The notes under the pieces were generated by a model. The model was not told the DNA's origin. It ran no database searches and saw nothing but the letters and a program-made list of their open reading frames with translations. A DNA stretch of 64,000 nucleotides. Origin: Paenibacillus castaneae. GTDB lineage: Bacteria > Bacillota > Bacilli > Paenibacillales > Paenibacillaceae. This document shows positions 1-9,075 of this stretch, piece after piece. The stretch is from positions 3,640,094-3,704,093 of the forward strand of contig NZ_KZ614144.1 of NCBI RefSeq assembly GCF_002884445.1, read 5' to 3'. The first letter of the stretch is position 1. Every line of letters starts with the position of its first letter. Both the position numbers and the translations under genes were made by a program.

Positions 1-301
<301 letters not shown>

Positions 302-1576
302 TTACTCCCCTCTTACCAATCGTAAAATATCATTATAGGTTACAACAAGCATAAGCAGCATAATGAGCGCGAAGCCCACGAAATGCACCATGCTCTCGCG
401 ATTTGGATCAATGGGACGACGACGTATTGCTTCAATTCCAATAAAGATAAGACGACTTCCGTCAAGTGCTGGAATTGGCAGCAAATTAAATATCCCTAAA
501 TACAAGCTTAGTAAAGCGGTCCATGAAGTTAACTGTGCGATGCCCTGCTGAGCAATTTGACTGGTCACTTCCGCAGTCCGAACAGGCCCGCCCAAGTCAT
601 CCAGCTTGAACTCGCCGAATATCAGTTTTTTGAATCCTTCAAAAATACTGATCGTCATATTTTTCATCAGCTTAGCCGATCCCGTAAATGTTTCCGTGAA
701 GGTTGCAGAACGCGTTGGCAGCGCGGCCGTAATACCTACTTTGCCAACTCCCTCATCATTAGGCTTAGGCGTAATATTGATCTGCAGCGCCTTGCCGTCT
801 CTAATGATATCCATCTTCACTGGTACGTTCGGCGATTTCCCGATAATCTCAATCATCTTGTCAAAATCTGCACCAATCTTGACGCCGTTGACTGAATCGA
901 TAACATCGCCTTTTCTAAGATCAGCTTTAGCAGCAGGCATACCTTCCGAGATCTCATTTACCAATAATTTATCTGGCGATTCAACCGGAATACCTGCCAT
1001 CTGGATATAAGCGCCAAACAATATAAAGGCAAGCACGAAGTTCATCAACGGGCCTGCAAAAATAGCAAGCGCACGCTGCCCCACTGTCTTGCTTCCAAAT
1101 TGTCTGTCAAGCGGCGCAATTTGTGTTTCTTTGCCTTTGGCTATCATTAGAGCGGCAGGGTGAACCGAATAAGTCTCATGCTCGCCCTCTACATCCAAGG
1201 TGACGGAAAGCTTTCTTTCTAAATCGATTTTGACGACTTCTCCGCGAATAACACCGCTGCGTTCATCCAGCCGATCCAAGTATAAACGCGTAATTAAATT
1301 GTCCTTCACTCGGACGGCAATGGTTTGACCTGGTTGAACATCAACAATTTCCGGGTCCTCGCCCGCCATTCGAACAAATCCACCAGCAGGTATAAGCCTA
1401 AGCGTATATCTGGTTTCTCCTTTTTTCAAGGAAAAAAGCTTCGGACCAAAACCAATTGCAAACTCTCGAACCAATATTCCCGCGCGTTTCGCAAAAAAGT
1501 AATGACCCCATTCATGAATCGTTACGATCACGAAAAATACGAGTATTGTCAGAAAAACGACCTGAATCATGTGCAT
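302..1576 (-). CDS. rseP: Site-2 intramembrane zinc metalloprotease RseP/RasP
   Basis: Membrane protease of the S2P family that cuts transmembrane substrates such as anti-sigma factors and signal-peptide remnants. The zinc motif HEWGH lies at residues 21-25 in the first membrane helix. A PDZ domain follows at roughly 200-280 (GMPAAKADLRKGDVIDSVNG). The second metal motif LDG is at 371-373 in NLLPIPALDG. Length (424) is normal. The start is an ATG with AGGAGG ten bases upstream; a second ATG two codons later is too far from it. It lies between dxr and proS, as in many Firmicutes. Confidence 0.95.
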   Translation of the reverse strand: MHMIQVVFLTILVFFVIVTIHEWGHYFFAKRAGILVREFAIGFGPKLFSLKKGETRYTLRLIPAGGFVRMAGEDPEIVDVQPGQTIAVRVKDNLITRLYLDRLDERSGVIRGEVVKIDLERKLSVTLDVEGEHETYSVHPAALMIAKGKETQIAPLDRQFGSKTVGQRALAIFAGPLMNFVLAFILFGAYIQMAGIPVESPDKLLVNEISEGMPAAKADLRKGDVIDSVNGVKIGADFDKMIEIIGKSPNVPVKMDIIRDGKALQINITPKPNDEGVGKVGITAALPTRSATFTETFTGSAKLMKNMTISIFEGFKKLIFGEFKLDDLGGPVRTAEVTSQIAQQGIAQLTSWTALLSLYLGIFNLLPIPALDGSRLIFIGIEAIRRRPIDPNRESMVHFVGFALIMLLMLVVTYNDILRLVRGE

Positions 1577-1614
1577 TAAGCTGAAGCCTCCTGTTCGTTA
1601 CGGCCTGTACATAG

Positions 1615-1642
1615 ATTATCATTATTCTCCCGTCCGATACAA
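1615..1642 (-). promoter_or_regulatory. Possible sigma-A promoter for rseP
   Basis: In the dxr-rseP gap the minus strand reads TTGTAT, a 16-base spacer and GATAAT, about 40 bases before the rseP start. The match is moderate, so this is only a candidate internal promoter; readthrough from dxr is equally possible. Confidence 0.35.
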
Positions 1643-1664
1643 GAGAACCGGAATTTGACCGATA

Positions 1665-2804
1665 TTATACGGATTCTGCCATCCGGCGCGCCCAGGTGTC
1701 TACTTCTGCAATCATTTGCAAGTCATTTATATTCGTAACCTCATGCTTGCTTATTACGGTTTCCAAAATTCGTTCAATATCAAGGAATGTAATTTCGCCA
1801 TTGAGAAAACGTGCGACTGCAACTTCGTTAGCGGCATTGAACGCGGCTGGTGCCGATTGTCCAAGGCGGCCGCACTCGAATGCCAGCCTTAAACAAGGAT
1901 ATCTTACAAAATCCATTTCTCGAAAATGCAGCTTCCCTATTTCGGCAAGATTAAGCCGATTGGTAGGAGTCGCATTGCGTTCAGGATAAGACAATGCATA
2001 TTGAATTGGAACACGCATATCCGGCATCCCTAGCTGCGCAATAATGCTATGATCGGAAAATTCCACATAGGAGTGAATGATGCTTTCCGGATGAATAATG
2101 ACATCTATTTGATCATATGTAACATCGAACAGCCATCTAGCTTCAATAACTTCTAGCCCTTTATTTACCATTGTGGCTGAGTCAATTGTAATTTTTGCAC
2201 CCATGGCCCAATTCGGATGATTGAGCGCCTCCGCAACGGTAACGCCTTCTAGCTGCTCTCTGCTGCGGTCACGGAAGGAACCTCCGGAAGCTGTTAATGT
2301 AATTTGCTTCACTGATCGACGGTTTTCTCCGTTTAGGCATTGAAAAACAGCGGAATGCTCACTATCGATAGGCAGTATCGTTACGCCGCGCTGCTTAGCG
2401 CGCTCCATAACGATATGACCAGCAGTTACAAGAGTTTCTTTATTGGCTAAACCGATCGTTTTTCCAGCATCTATCGCTGCCAAAGTCGCAGGCAATCCTC
2501 TGCTGCCCATAATGGCGGTAACTACGATGTCAGCATCCGCAGCAGCCGCTACCTCGATCAGACCTTCTTCTCCATAGGTTACGGCTGTGCCGGCCGGGAG
2601 ATGTGGACGTGCGGCGTCAGCTGCCTCTTTGGAGGCTAGACTAACTATGGCAGGCTTAAATTTCTTTGCCTGTTCAATTAACAGATCCACATTAGCTCCC
2701 GCGGTTAGTCCAACCACTTCATAGCGCTCAGGATCATGGGCAACAACATCCAAAGTTTGAGTGCCGATTGAACCCGTAGATCCTAAAATGCTTAACTTTT
2801 TCAT
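1665..2804 (-). CDS. dxr: 1-deoxy-D-xylulose 5-phosphate reductoisomerase
   Basis: Cytoplasmic NADPH-dependent enzyme converting 1-deoxyxylulose 5-phosphate to methylerythritol 4-phosphate, the committed step of the non-mevalonate isoprenoid pathway. The nucleotide-binding loop GSTGSIGTQTL begins at residue 8. GLANKETLVTAG, the metal-binding DSEHSA and substrate-binding ESIIHSYVEF are visible. Length (379) is typical. ATG with GGAGG seven bases upstream. It sits with cdsA and uppS, so lipid-carrier and phospholipid precursor steps share one unit. Confidence 0.97.
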   Translation of the reverse strand: MKKLSILGSTGSIGTQTLDVVAHDPERYEVVGLTAGANVDLLIEQAKKFKPAIVSLASKEAADAARPHLPAGTAVTYGEEGLIEVAAAADADIVVTAIMGSRGLPATLAAIDAGKTIGLANKETLVTAGHIVMERAKQRGVTILPIDSEHSAVFQCLNGENRRSVKQITLTASGGSFRDRSREQLEGVTVAEALNHPNWAMGAKITIDSATMVNKGLEVIEARWLFDVTYDQIDVIIHPESIIHSYVEFSDHSIIAQLGMPDMRVPIQYALSYPERNATPTNRLNLAEIGKLHFREMDFVRYPCLRLAFECGRLGQSAPAAFNAANEVAVARFLNGEITFLDIERILETVISKHEVTNINDLQMIAEVDTWARRMAESV

Positions 2805-2820
2805 TTAACTTCCTCCAGAC

Positions 2821-3615
2821 TCATACCGGTATCAGCTCGGTCAGCATAAACAGCGGGAATACAATGAGCCAGCTGTCACAACGGTCAAGCACACCGCCGT
2901 GTCCCGGCAATAGCGTTCCTGTATCTTTAATATCACGTACTCGTTTGTATGCTGATTGAATTAAATCTCCAAACTGCCCTGCAACTGCAGCAATTAAACC
3001 AATCAACAACGCTTTTGAGATGCTTATCAGATCAGGAGCTAGCCAAGCAAATACAACGGAAACGACTAGTGAGAGAAAAACACCGCCTAGAGCACCTTCA
3101 ATCGTCTTATTCGGACTGATAGAAGGCCACAGCTTCGTCTTGCCGAAGGCTCGTCCAAAGAAATAAGCTCCAATATCCGACGCCCATATACAAAAAAAGC
3201 ATAGAAATGTCCAAAACAAACCATTCGGCTCTACCTGACGAATTCCGATCATGGCTGAAAAGCCATAACCTACATATAAAGCGCCAAGCAACATAAGCGC
3301 GGCGCCATCTATTGTGGTTTTATTTTTTGTGATGACGGTTAGGGCAAGCAATAAGAAGGCGAGCATCCAAAGGATGGTGGAAAAAGAAGGTATCTTGATC
3401 CCCCATTCGGACCAAGGAAGCACGAACAGTAGCACACCCGCATATCCGAGCAAAGAAGACGGATGCGACCATGCTACTCCATTCATACGAGCATATTCAG
3501 TAAATCCAATAATTGCAAGCAGCACGAGTAGGCCTATATATGGCCATCCTCCCAAAAATGCTAAACCAATGAATAGTGCTCCAGCTAATACGCCGGTAAT
3601 TATTCGTTGTCTCAA
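2821..3615 (-). CDS. cdsA: Phosphatidate cytidylyltransferase
   Basis: Multi-pass membrane enzyme that makes CDP-diacylglycerol from phosphatidate and CTP for phospholipid synthesis. The family signature runs from SAYKRVRDIKD to LLPGHGGVLDR near the C-terminus. Hydrophobic helices fill most of the first 200 residues. The start appears to be TTG, with GGAG about 12 bases upstream; no in-frame ATG is near. It lies directly downstream of uppS. Confidence 0.95.
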   Translation of the reverse strand: MRQRIITGVLAGALFIGLAFLGGWPYIGLLVLLAIIGFTEYARMNGVAWSHPSSLLGYAGVLLFVLPWSEWGIKIPSFSTILWMLAFLLLALTVITKNKTTIDGAALMLLGALYVGYGFSAMIGIRQVEPNGLFWTFLCFFCIWASDIGAYFFGRAFGKTKLWPSISPNKTIEGALGGVFLSLVVSVVFAWLAPDLISISKALLIGLIAAVAGQFGDLIQSAYKRVRDIKDTGTLLPGHGGVLDRCDSWLIVFPLFMLTELIPV

Positions 3616-3642
3616 TGAAAAGTCACACTCCGTTACTTGAAG

Positions 3643-4407
3643 CTACAGTCCACCATATCGACGTGCACGGCGCTGATATTCCATTATGGCTTCTTGGAAA
3701 TGCTTCTCCGAAAATTCAGGCCAATACACATCTGTAAACCACAATTCACTATAAGCAAGCTGCCACATCATGAAATTGCTCAAACGCAGCTCTCCGCTAG
3801 TTCGAATAAGCAAGTCCGGATCAGGCATACCACTCGTAAGCAGACGATCGGCCATTACATTCTCATTAATATCATCTAGGGTCAATCGTTCTTGCTGAAC
3901 ATCCGCAGCAATACTTTTTATAGCTTCAAGCATTTCTTTTCGACTGCCGTAATTCAAAGCAAAATTTAAAACAAGCCCTGTGTTGTTGGCTGTTTTCACA
4001 ATCGCCTCTTCCACCGCGCTTAACGTGAATGAGGGCAAATCCTCTTTGTGGCCCATCATGCGAACCTGAACGTTGTTTGCAATCAATTCATCTAGCTCAA
4101 TTTCAAGAAATTGTTGTGGCAGCTTCATAAGAAAATCAACTTCAGCTTTTGGTCGTTTCCAGTTTTCTGTTGAAAATGCATATAGAGTCAAATATTTGAC
4201 GCCTAACCTGTCTGCTTCCATCGTAATTCGTTTGACCGCTTTCATGCCAGAATGATGGCCTGCCATTCTTGGTAAACCACGATCCTTAGCCCAGCGACCA
4301 TTTCCGTCCATTATAATAGCTACATGCTCAGGCATATTTTCAAGGGCAACAGGATCAGTCGGCTGTAAGGACGATTTGCCTAATCTGGCCCAAAGTCGCT
4401 TAATCAT
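3643..4407 (-). CDS. uppS: Undecaprenyl pyrophosphate synthase (cis-isoprenyl transferase)
   Basis: Makes the C55 lipid carrier used in cell-wall synthesis by adding isopentenyl units to farnesyl diphosphate. The motif IIMDGNGRWA carries the catalytic Asp (D34), and RTSGELRLSNFMMWQLAYSE is the conserved C-terminal block. The frame opens five codons earlier at a TTG, but that TTG is followed by GGGAGGAAG, which is the ribosome binding site for the ATG at 4407. The product is therefore 254 residues. Confidence 0.95.
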   Translation of the reverse strand: MIKRLWARLGKSSLQPTDPVALENMPEHVAIIMDGNGRWAKDRGLPRMAGHHSGMKAVKRITMEADRLGVKYLTLYAFSTENWKRPKAEVDFLMKLPQQFLEIELDELIANNVQVRMMGHKEDLPSFTLSAVEEAIVKTANNTGLVLNFALNYGSRKEMLEAIKSIAADVQQERLTLDDINENVMADRLLTSGMPDPDLLIRTSGELRLSNFMMWQLAYSELWFTDVYWPEFSEKHFQEAIMEYQRRARRYGGL

Positions 4408-4433
4408 CTTACTTCCTCCCAACCGAAATCAAA

Positions 4434-4457
4434 ACCAAACCCCACCTATCGGAGGGG
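4434..4457 (-). terminator. Weak hairpin between frr and uppS
   Basis: On the minus strand CCCCTCC and GGTGGGG can pair around a GATA loop with one mismatch, followed by TTTGGTTTTG. It could attenuate frr readthrough into uppS. The T-tract is broken, so the call is tentative. Confidence 0.3.
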
Positions 4458-4469
4458 CCCAGAGTATCA

Positions 4470-5023
4470 TTATACTTCCATAATTTCTTTTTCTTTTGAT
4501 ACTAGCACTTTATCAACTTCAGCTATGAATTTGTCAGTAGCCTTTTGAATATCTTCTTGATGGCCGCGTGATTCATCTTCAGAGATCGTTGTTTTTTCAA
4601 GCTTTTTGATCGAATCATTCGCATCGCGGCGAATATTGCGAATAGCTACCTTAGCTTCTTCGCCAAATTTCTTGGACGTTTTTACTAATTCAGCTCTTCT
4701 TTCTTCTGTCAACGGCGGTATCGATATGCGAATCGAAGTACCATCGTTTGAAGGAGTTAAACCTAGATCCGATTTCATAATAGCTTTCTCAATTGCTGAC
4801 ATCGACGATTTGTCCCACGGTTGAATAAACAATGTGCGTGAGTCTGGCGTATTGATGTTTGCTAGTTGATTGACTGGAGTCATCGAGCCATAATATTCAA
4901 CTTGAATACGATCTAGCAAAGAAGGATTCGCTTTTCCAGCGCGCAATGAAGACAAGTCGCGTTTAAGAGCTGAGATGGCTTTATCCATCCGTTCTTCTGC
5001 ATTTTTCTTAATTTCTTGTGGCA

Positions 5024-5024
<1 letters not shown>
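4470..5024 (-). CDS. frr: Ribosome recycling factor
   Basis: Works with EF-G to split the post-termination ribosome. The 184-residue length is standard. [20 protein letters not shown] at the N-terminus and [17 protein letters not shown] in the C-terminal helix are typical family blocks. The ATG overlaps the pyrH stop by one base (TAATG), so it is translationally coupled to pyrH. GAGGAAG lies upstream. Confidence 0.97.
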
Positions 5025-5755
<731 letters not shown>

Positions 5756-5772
5756 TTATACCTCCATCATGC

Positions 5773-5789
5773 ACCTCAATTGCTGAGGT
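5773..5789 (-). other. Small stem-loop upstream of pyrH
   Basis: ACCTCA and TGAGGT form a six-base stem around a five-base loop, just upstream of the pyrH ribosome binding site. It could tune pyrH translation. No T-tract follows, so it is not a terminator. Confidence 0.35.
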
Positions 5790-5816
5790 CCTTCAAATAT
5801 ATTCTAGTCATACAAG

Positions 5817-5845
5817 GAGGCGGGGCGGACGCCCCGCCCCGCCTG
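5817..5845 (-). terminator. GC-rich hairpin after tsf
   Basis: A nine-base perfect stem of GGCGGGGCG and CGCCCCGCC with a seven-base loop lies directly after tsf. The following bases (TCCTTGTATG on the minus strand) are not a proper T-tract. It may be a weak terminator or an mRNA-stabilising 3' end of the tsf message. Confidence 0.45.
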
Positions 5846-5855
5846 TGCGTTCGGA

Positions 5856-6506
5856 TTAATGTTTCACTTGTGCCATAACTTCTTCAACGAAATTGTCAAC
5901 TTTTTTCTCTAGGCCTTCACCAAGCTCATAACGAACAAAGCGACGGATGGAAATGTTTTCACCAATTTTGCTGATTTTTTCATTTAGCAATACAGAGATC
6001 GTTTTGTCTGGGTCTTTGATGAATGGTTGCTCAAGCAGGCAGAACTCCTCGTAGTATTTCGAGATACGGCCTTCAACCATTTTTTCAACGATTTTTTCAG
6101 GTTTGCCTTCGTTAAGCGCTTGGTTTTTCAAAATTTCGCGCTCTTTTTCAAGCTCTTCAGAAGAAACCTCTTCGCGGCTAACAAATTTAGGGTTAGCTGC
6201 TGCGATTTGCATAGCAACATCTCTTGCAAAATCACGGAACTGATCTGTTTTTGCAACGAAGTCTGTTTCACAGTTAACTTCTACGATTACGCCGATACGG
6301 CCGCCCGCATGAATATAAGATTCAACTACACCTTCAGTAGCAATACGACCAGCTTTATTAGCTGCAGCCGCCAAGCCCTTCTCACGAAGCAATGCAATCG
6401 CTTTATCGATATCGTTGTTTGTTTCATCCAAAGCTTTTTTGCAATCGAGCATTCCTGCTCCTGTTCTTTCACGTAGTTCTTTTACCGCGCTAGCACTAAC
6501 CGCCAT
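5856..6506 (-). CDS. tsf: Elongation factor Ts
   Basis: Guanine nucleotide exchange factor for EF-Tu. The N-terminal UBA-like block [13 protein letters not shown] and the signature [12 protein letters not shown] are present. At 216 residues it is shorter than the E. coli or B. subtilis protein (about 280-290), consistent with a reduced dimerisation region; nothing indicates truncation. ATG with AGGAGG upstream. A terminator and a promoter separate it from rpsB. Confidence 0.97.
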   Translation of the reverse strand: MAVSASAVKELRERTGAGMLDCKKALDETNNDIDKAIALLREKGLAAAANKAGRIATEGVVESYIHAGGRIGVIVEVNCETDFVAKTDQFRDFARDVAMQIAAANPKFVSREEVSSEELEKEREILKNQALNEGKPEKIVEKMVEGRISKYYEEFCLLEQPFIKDPDKTISVLLNEKISKIGENISIRRFVRYELGEGLEKKVDNFVEEVMAQVKH

Positions 6507-6522
6507 GTCAAAACCCTCCTAA

Positions 6523-6540
6523 TAGGTTTCACGAAACCTA
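6523..6540 (-). other. Stem-loop in the tsf leader
   Basis: TAGGTTT and AAACCTA form a perfect seven-base stem with a CGTG loop, immediately upstream of the tsf ribosome binding site AGGAGG. It is placed to affect initiation at tsf, but no family is recognised. Confidence 0.4.
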
Positions 6541-6553
6541 CATTCATTCCGTG

Positions 6554-6581
6554 AATATATACGCATTGGTTTAATTTTCAA
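6554..6581 (-). promoter_or_regulatory. Sigma-A promoter of tsf
   Basis: The minus strand reads TTGAAA, a 16-base spacer and TATATT, about 48 bases before the tsf start and downstream of the rpsB terminator. The position and the match to consensus suggest tsf has its own transcription start. Confidence 0.6.
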
Positions 6582-6600
6582 ATAAACGATGATTTTCATT

Positions 6601-6645
6601 CAAAAAAAGGGCAGTGAGAGGTTTATCACCATCTGACCACCCTTT
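6601..6645 (-). terminator. Terminator between rpsB and tsf
   Basis: AAAGGG and CCCTTT close a long imperfect stem with a GATA loop, followed by seven T on the minus strand. This is a convincing intrinsic terminator for rpsB, possibly partial. Confidence 0.75.
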
Positions 6646-6668
6646 GTTGACTAACTAAAGCCTCTAAA

Positions 6669-7367
6669 TTAAGCCGTTGTTTGCTCGCCTTGATTAGCTT
6701 CAACGATTGCATCAGCCATTTTGGACGTCAACAATTTAACGGCACGAATTGCATCATCGTTACCCGGAATTACGTAGTCGATTTCGTCTGGATCACAGTT
6801 TGTGTCGACGATACCAACAATAGGAATACCAAGTTTGCGAGCTTCTGCTACTGCAATACGCTCTTTGCGTGGGTCAATAATGAACAACGCGCTTGGCAAG
6901 CCTTTCATGCCTTTGATGCCGCCTAGGAATTTCTCCAAACGGTCTTTTTCTTTGTTAAGAATGATAACTTCTTTCTTAGGAAGAACCTCGAAAGTGCCAT
7001 CCTCTGCCCATTTCTCAAGCTGTTTCAAACGATCAATACGTTTTTGAATAGTTGAGAAGTTAGTCAAAGTTCCACCAAGCCAACGTTGGTTGATGTAGAA
7101 GTTGCCGCAACGCTCTGCTTCTTCTTTCACGGAATCTTGAGCTTGTTTTTTCGTACCAACGAACAGCATAGTGCCGCCCTCAGCAGCGATCGATTTAACA
7201 AAGTTGTAAGCTTCATCAACTTTTTTAACCGTTTTTTGCAAATCAATAATGTAAATACCGTTTCTTTCTGTGAAGATATAACGATCCATCTTCGGGTTCC
7301 AACGACGAGTCTGATGACCGAAGTGTACCCCAGCTTCTAAAAGCTGTTTCATGGAAATAACCGCCAT
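6669..7367 (-). CDS. rpsB: 30S ribosomal protein S2
   Basis: Component of the 30S subunit. [20 protein letters not shown] at the N-terminus and [20 protein letters not shown] near the C-terminus are diagnostic. 232 residues, normal length. ATG with AGGAGG upstream. It follows the fla/che operon and is preceded by its own promoter and leader. Confidence 0.98.
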   Translation of the reverse strand: MAVISMKQLLEAGVHFGHQTRRWNPKMDRYIFTERNGIYIIDLQKTVKKVDEAYNFVKSIAAEGGTMLFVGTKKQAQDSVKEEAERCGNFYINQRWLGGTLTNFSTIQKRIDRLKQLEKWAEDGTFEVLPKKEVIILNKEKDRLEKFLGGIKGMKGLPSALFIIDPRKERIAVAEARKLGIPIVGIVDTNCDPDEIDYVIPGNDDAIRAVKLLTSKMADAIVEANQGEQTTA

Positions 7368-7426
7368 TTCCTCAACACCTCCTGTAATGGTTTTTTAGTG
7401 CCCCTCCGCCAGTCGCATCTTTCGCC

Positions 7427-7447
7427 AAAACTTCCGCCGAGCGGAAG
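7427..7447 (-). promoter_or_regulatory. Hairpin in the rpsB leader
   Basis: CTTCCGC and GCGGAAG form a seven-base stem with a TCG loop, followed by TTTT on the minus strand, inside the roughly 120-base rpsB leader. It could be a short attenuator or part of an S2-binding autoregulatory leader. I cannot match it to a known family by eye. Confidence 0.4.
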
Positions 7448-7494
7448 CACCGTTTGACAAAATTGACCTGCGTGCGTTTTTAACACCGTGTATT

Positions 7495-7523
7495 AATATA
7501 CCACAAACACTTTACTCATGCAA
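7495..7523 (-). promoter_or_regulatory. Sigma-A promoter of rpsB
   Basis: TTGCAT, a 17-base spacer and TATATT on the minus strand, with TGG directly before the -10 (extended -10). It lies between the end of the fla/che operon and rpsB and predicts a leader of about 120 bases. Confidence 0.65.
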
Positions 7524-7546
7524 CAATGGATTAAGAAATGGAATGG

Positions 7547-8122
7547 TTAATCTTTCATGAATATCGCTTTGATCGCATCCGCTTGATCTTTCGTTAAAGG
7601 CTGGCTGCTGACAATCTTAATGGCTTCCGTAACCGTAATGCCTTCATTAAACAAAAAAATACCGGCGCGAACCAGCTTTTTCGACTCTTTCATTCCTTTA
7701 ATAAATGCAGCTTGGTCCTGAATTATACGGTTTTCAGCCAATAATTCGGCGGTGTCCGTTAATCCAGAACCTGCTTTAATTTGAATCAAATGAGGAGCTT
7801 TGGCTTCCTTATCGGGATCGGGATCGGTTTGCTTAGAGCTGGCCGCTGTCTGCTCCTCTACAGGTGGCTCGCTTGGAACTGGAGTCGGTTCTTCCTGCTT
7901 GTTTGAATCAATATTAGCTTGCTTGTCTATTTGTACTGAATCACGCTCAGACTTCAATAAGGCGTCCACATCTGCTTGTGTATAGAGCTTCTCATTAATT
8001 TCACTATCAATCTGCTCTAGATTTTCTCTTGAATGAACACCAAAGAGCATCAGCTGGAAAAGCACAGCACCAAATATGATTCCTGAGCCGAGACCAAAAA
8101 GAAACGCACGATTTCTAAACAT
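7547..8122 (-). CDS. Membrane-anchored protein with MltG/YceG-type LysM-like domain
   Basis: A 191-residue protein with one N-terminal membrane helix (FLFGLGSGIIFGAVLFQLML), a charged and then proline-rich linker, and a C-terminal segment (LLAENRIIQDQAAFIKGM...AGIFLFNEGITVTEAI) resembling the LysM-like domain that precedes the catalytic part of MltG/YceG transglycosylases. The catalytic domain is absent, so enzymatic activity is not expected. A peptidoglycan-related or scaffold role outside the membrane is an inference. The frame opens earlier, but GGAGG six bases before the ATG at 8122 decides the start, which overlaps the swrB-like gene by eight bases. Confidence 0.7.
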   Translation of the reverse strand: MFRNRAFLFGLGSGIIFGAVLFQLMLFGVHSRENLEQIDSEINEKLYTQADVDALLKSERDSVQIDKQANIDSNKQEEPTPVPSEPPVEEQTAASSKQTDPDPDKEAKAPHLIQIKAGSGLTDTAELLAENRIIQDQAAFIKGMKESKKLVRAGIFLFNEGITVTEAIKIVSSQPLTKDQADAIKAIFMKD

Positions 8123-8678
8123 TCGCTGCCTCCTCTTGCTTCGCAAGCCCAATAATGAGCTGCACTTCCCCTTTGTTCATACTCAGTTTTTTGGCGATCA
8201 TTTCGATCGATTTACCTTGATTATATAAATCAAACAACTCCGAATAACGTGATTGAATCGTGTTAGATGGAAGGCTTTCAGGTACGGTATCCTCTACTTC
8301 CTGTAGCGGACGGCTTTCCTGATTTATAGCGTATGCATGAAGTGGTGCAGTGGGAGCTATTTGAGATTGAAAGGAAGCCGTACGTGACATTGCTTGCTGA
8401 AGTTGATCGGCTAGCTGTTCACATTTGCGTTCTAATTCAATTATACGTCTTTCTTTCAGCTCCGCGTCAGATTTCGTTTCCTCCTGCGCTTTCTTCACTA
8501 GCAGAACCAAGCTCTCGTTCTCCTTCTCCATGTTCTCCATAAACAGCTCTAAAGCATTTTCCATATTTTGAACGGAGTTCTGCGAATTCGCGGCATCCGG
8601 CTTCTTTCGTGGGATCATTAAGGCGCTTACAATGACGACTGCGCCGAGTAATAAAATATAGCGAAAATATGGCTCCAT
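8115..8678 (-). CDS. swrB: SwrB-like membrane protein with C-terminal helix-turn-helix
   Basis: 187 residues: one N-terminal membrane helix (YILLLGAVVIVSALMI), a coiled-coil region at about 35-100, and a C-terminal helix-turn-helix (LYNQGKSIEMIAKKLSMNKG, then EVQLIIGLAKQ). B. subtilis SwrB has this architecture and the same place, between sigD and rpsB, where it promotes assembly of the flagellar export machinery at the membrane. Sequence similarity is judged by eye and is clearest at the C-terminus. The next gene overlaps its end. Confidence 0.65.
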   Translation of the reverse strand: MEPYFRYILLLGAVVIVSALMIPRKKPDAANSQNSVQNMENALELFMENMEKENESLVLLVKKAQEETKSDAELKERRIIELERKCEQLADQLQQAMSRTASFQSQIAPTAPLHAYAINQESRPLQEVEDTVPESLPSNTIQSRYSELFDLYNQGKSIEMIAKKLSMNKGEVQLIIGLAKQEEAANV

Positions 8679-8714
8679 CGTACATTACCTGCCTTTCTAG
8701 TTGCTGCAGCGAAT

Positions 8715-9041
8715 TTATAATTTAATATCCAAATGATGTCCTTTAAAGGGATGAGCGGGTGGCTGGTCAACCTCTGTTTCCATAGATTCATCCGCAGGCC
8801 GTTTTCTTCTAGCATTCTGATTAGCATTGTCCTGCTGTCCATCCTGATCACTTCGCACATGAAGTCCATTGGCATGTTCAATACCTGTGTTTTTCCCCCG
8901 CAGCTGCTCGGTATCCTTAGCCGATTGATTGGCAAGCTGATTCTGATCGGCTGCAGGCTTATGCAGAGCTTGTCCATGCTGACCGCTAAACTCCTGCGTT
9001 CGCGGAACAGACATCTGTAAATCAATGGATTTGAAAGTCAT
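8715..9041 (-). CDS. Conserved hypothetical protein of the fla/che operon
   Basis: 108 residues with an N-terminal block MTFKSIDLQMSVPRTQEFS, a polar Gln/Asn/Asp-rich middle, and a C-terminal block HPFKGHHLDIKL. Small proteins of this shape occur in the same operon position in related Firmicutes, but no function is known to me. No signal peptide or membrane helix is seen. The ATG has AGGGGTGA upstream, and codon use fits its neighbours. It lies between fapA and the swrB-like gene, so a flagellar role is likely by context only. Confidence 0.65.
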   Translation of the reverse strand: MTFKSIDLQMSVPRTQEFSGQHGQALHKPAADQNQLANQSAKDTEQLRGKNTGIEHANGLHVRSDQDGQQDNANQNARRKRPADESMETEVDQPPAHPFKGHHLDIKL

Positions 9042-9075
9042 ATCAGCTCACCCCTATCCACGTTGTGTGCAACCA

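Noticed and set aside
7453..7458. TTGACA on the plus strand in the rpsB leader
   Set aside because: No -10 at a suitable distance and no plus-strand gene downstream; taken as chance.
8627..9025. A 132-codon minus-strand frame overlapping the small fla-operon gene at 8715-9041
   Set aside because: The frame at 8715-9041 has a good ribosome binding site and operon-like spacing; this one overlaps two genes in another frame and has neither.
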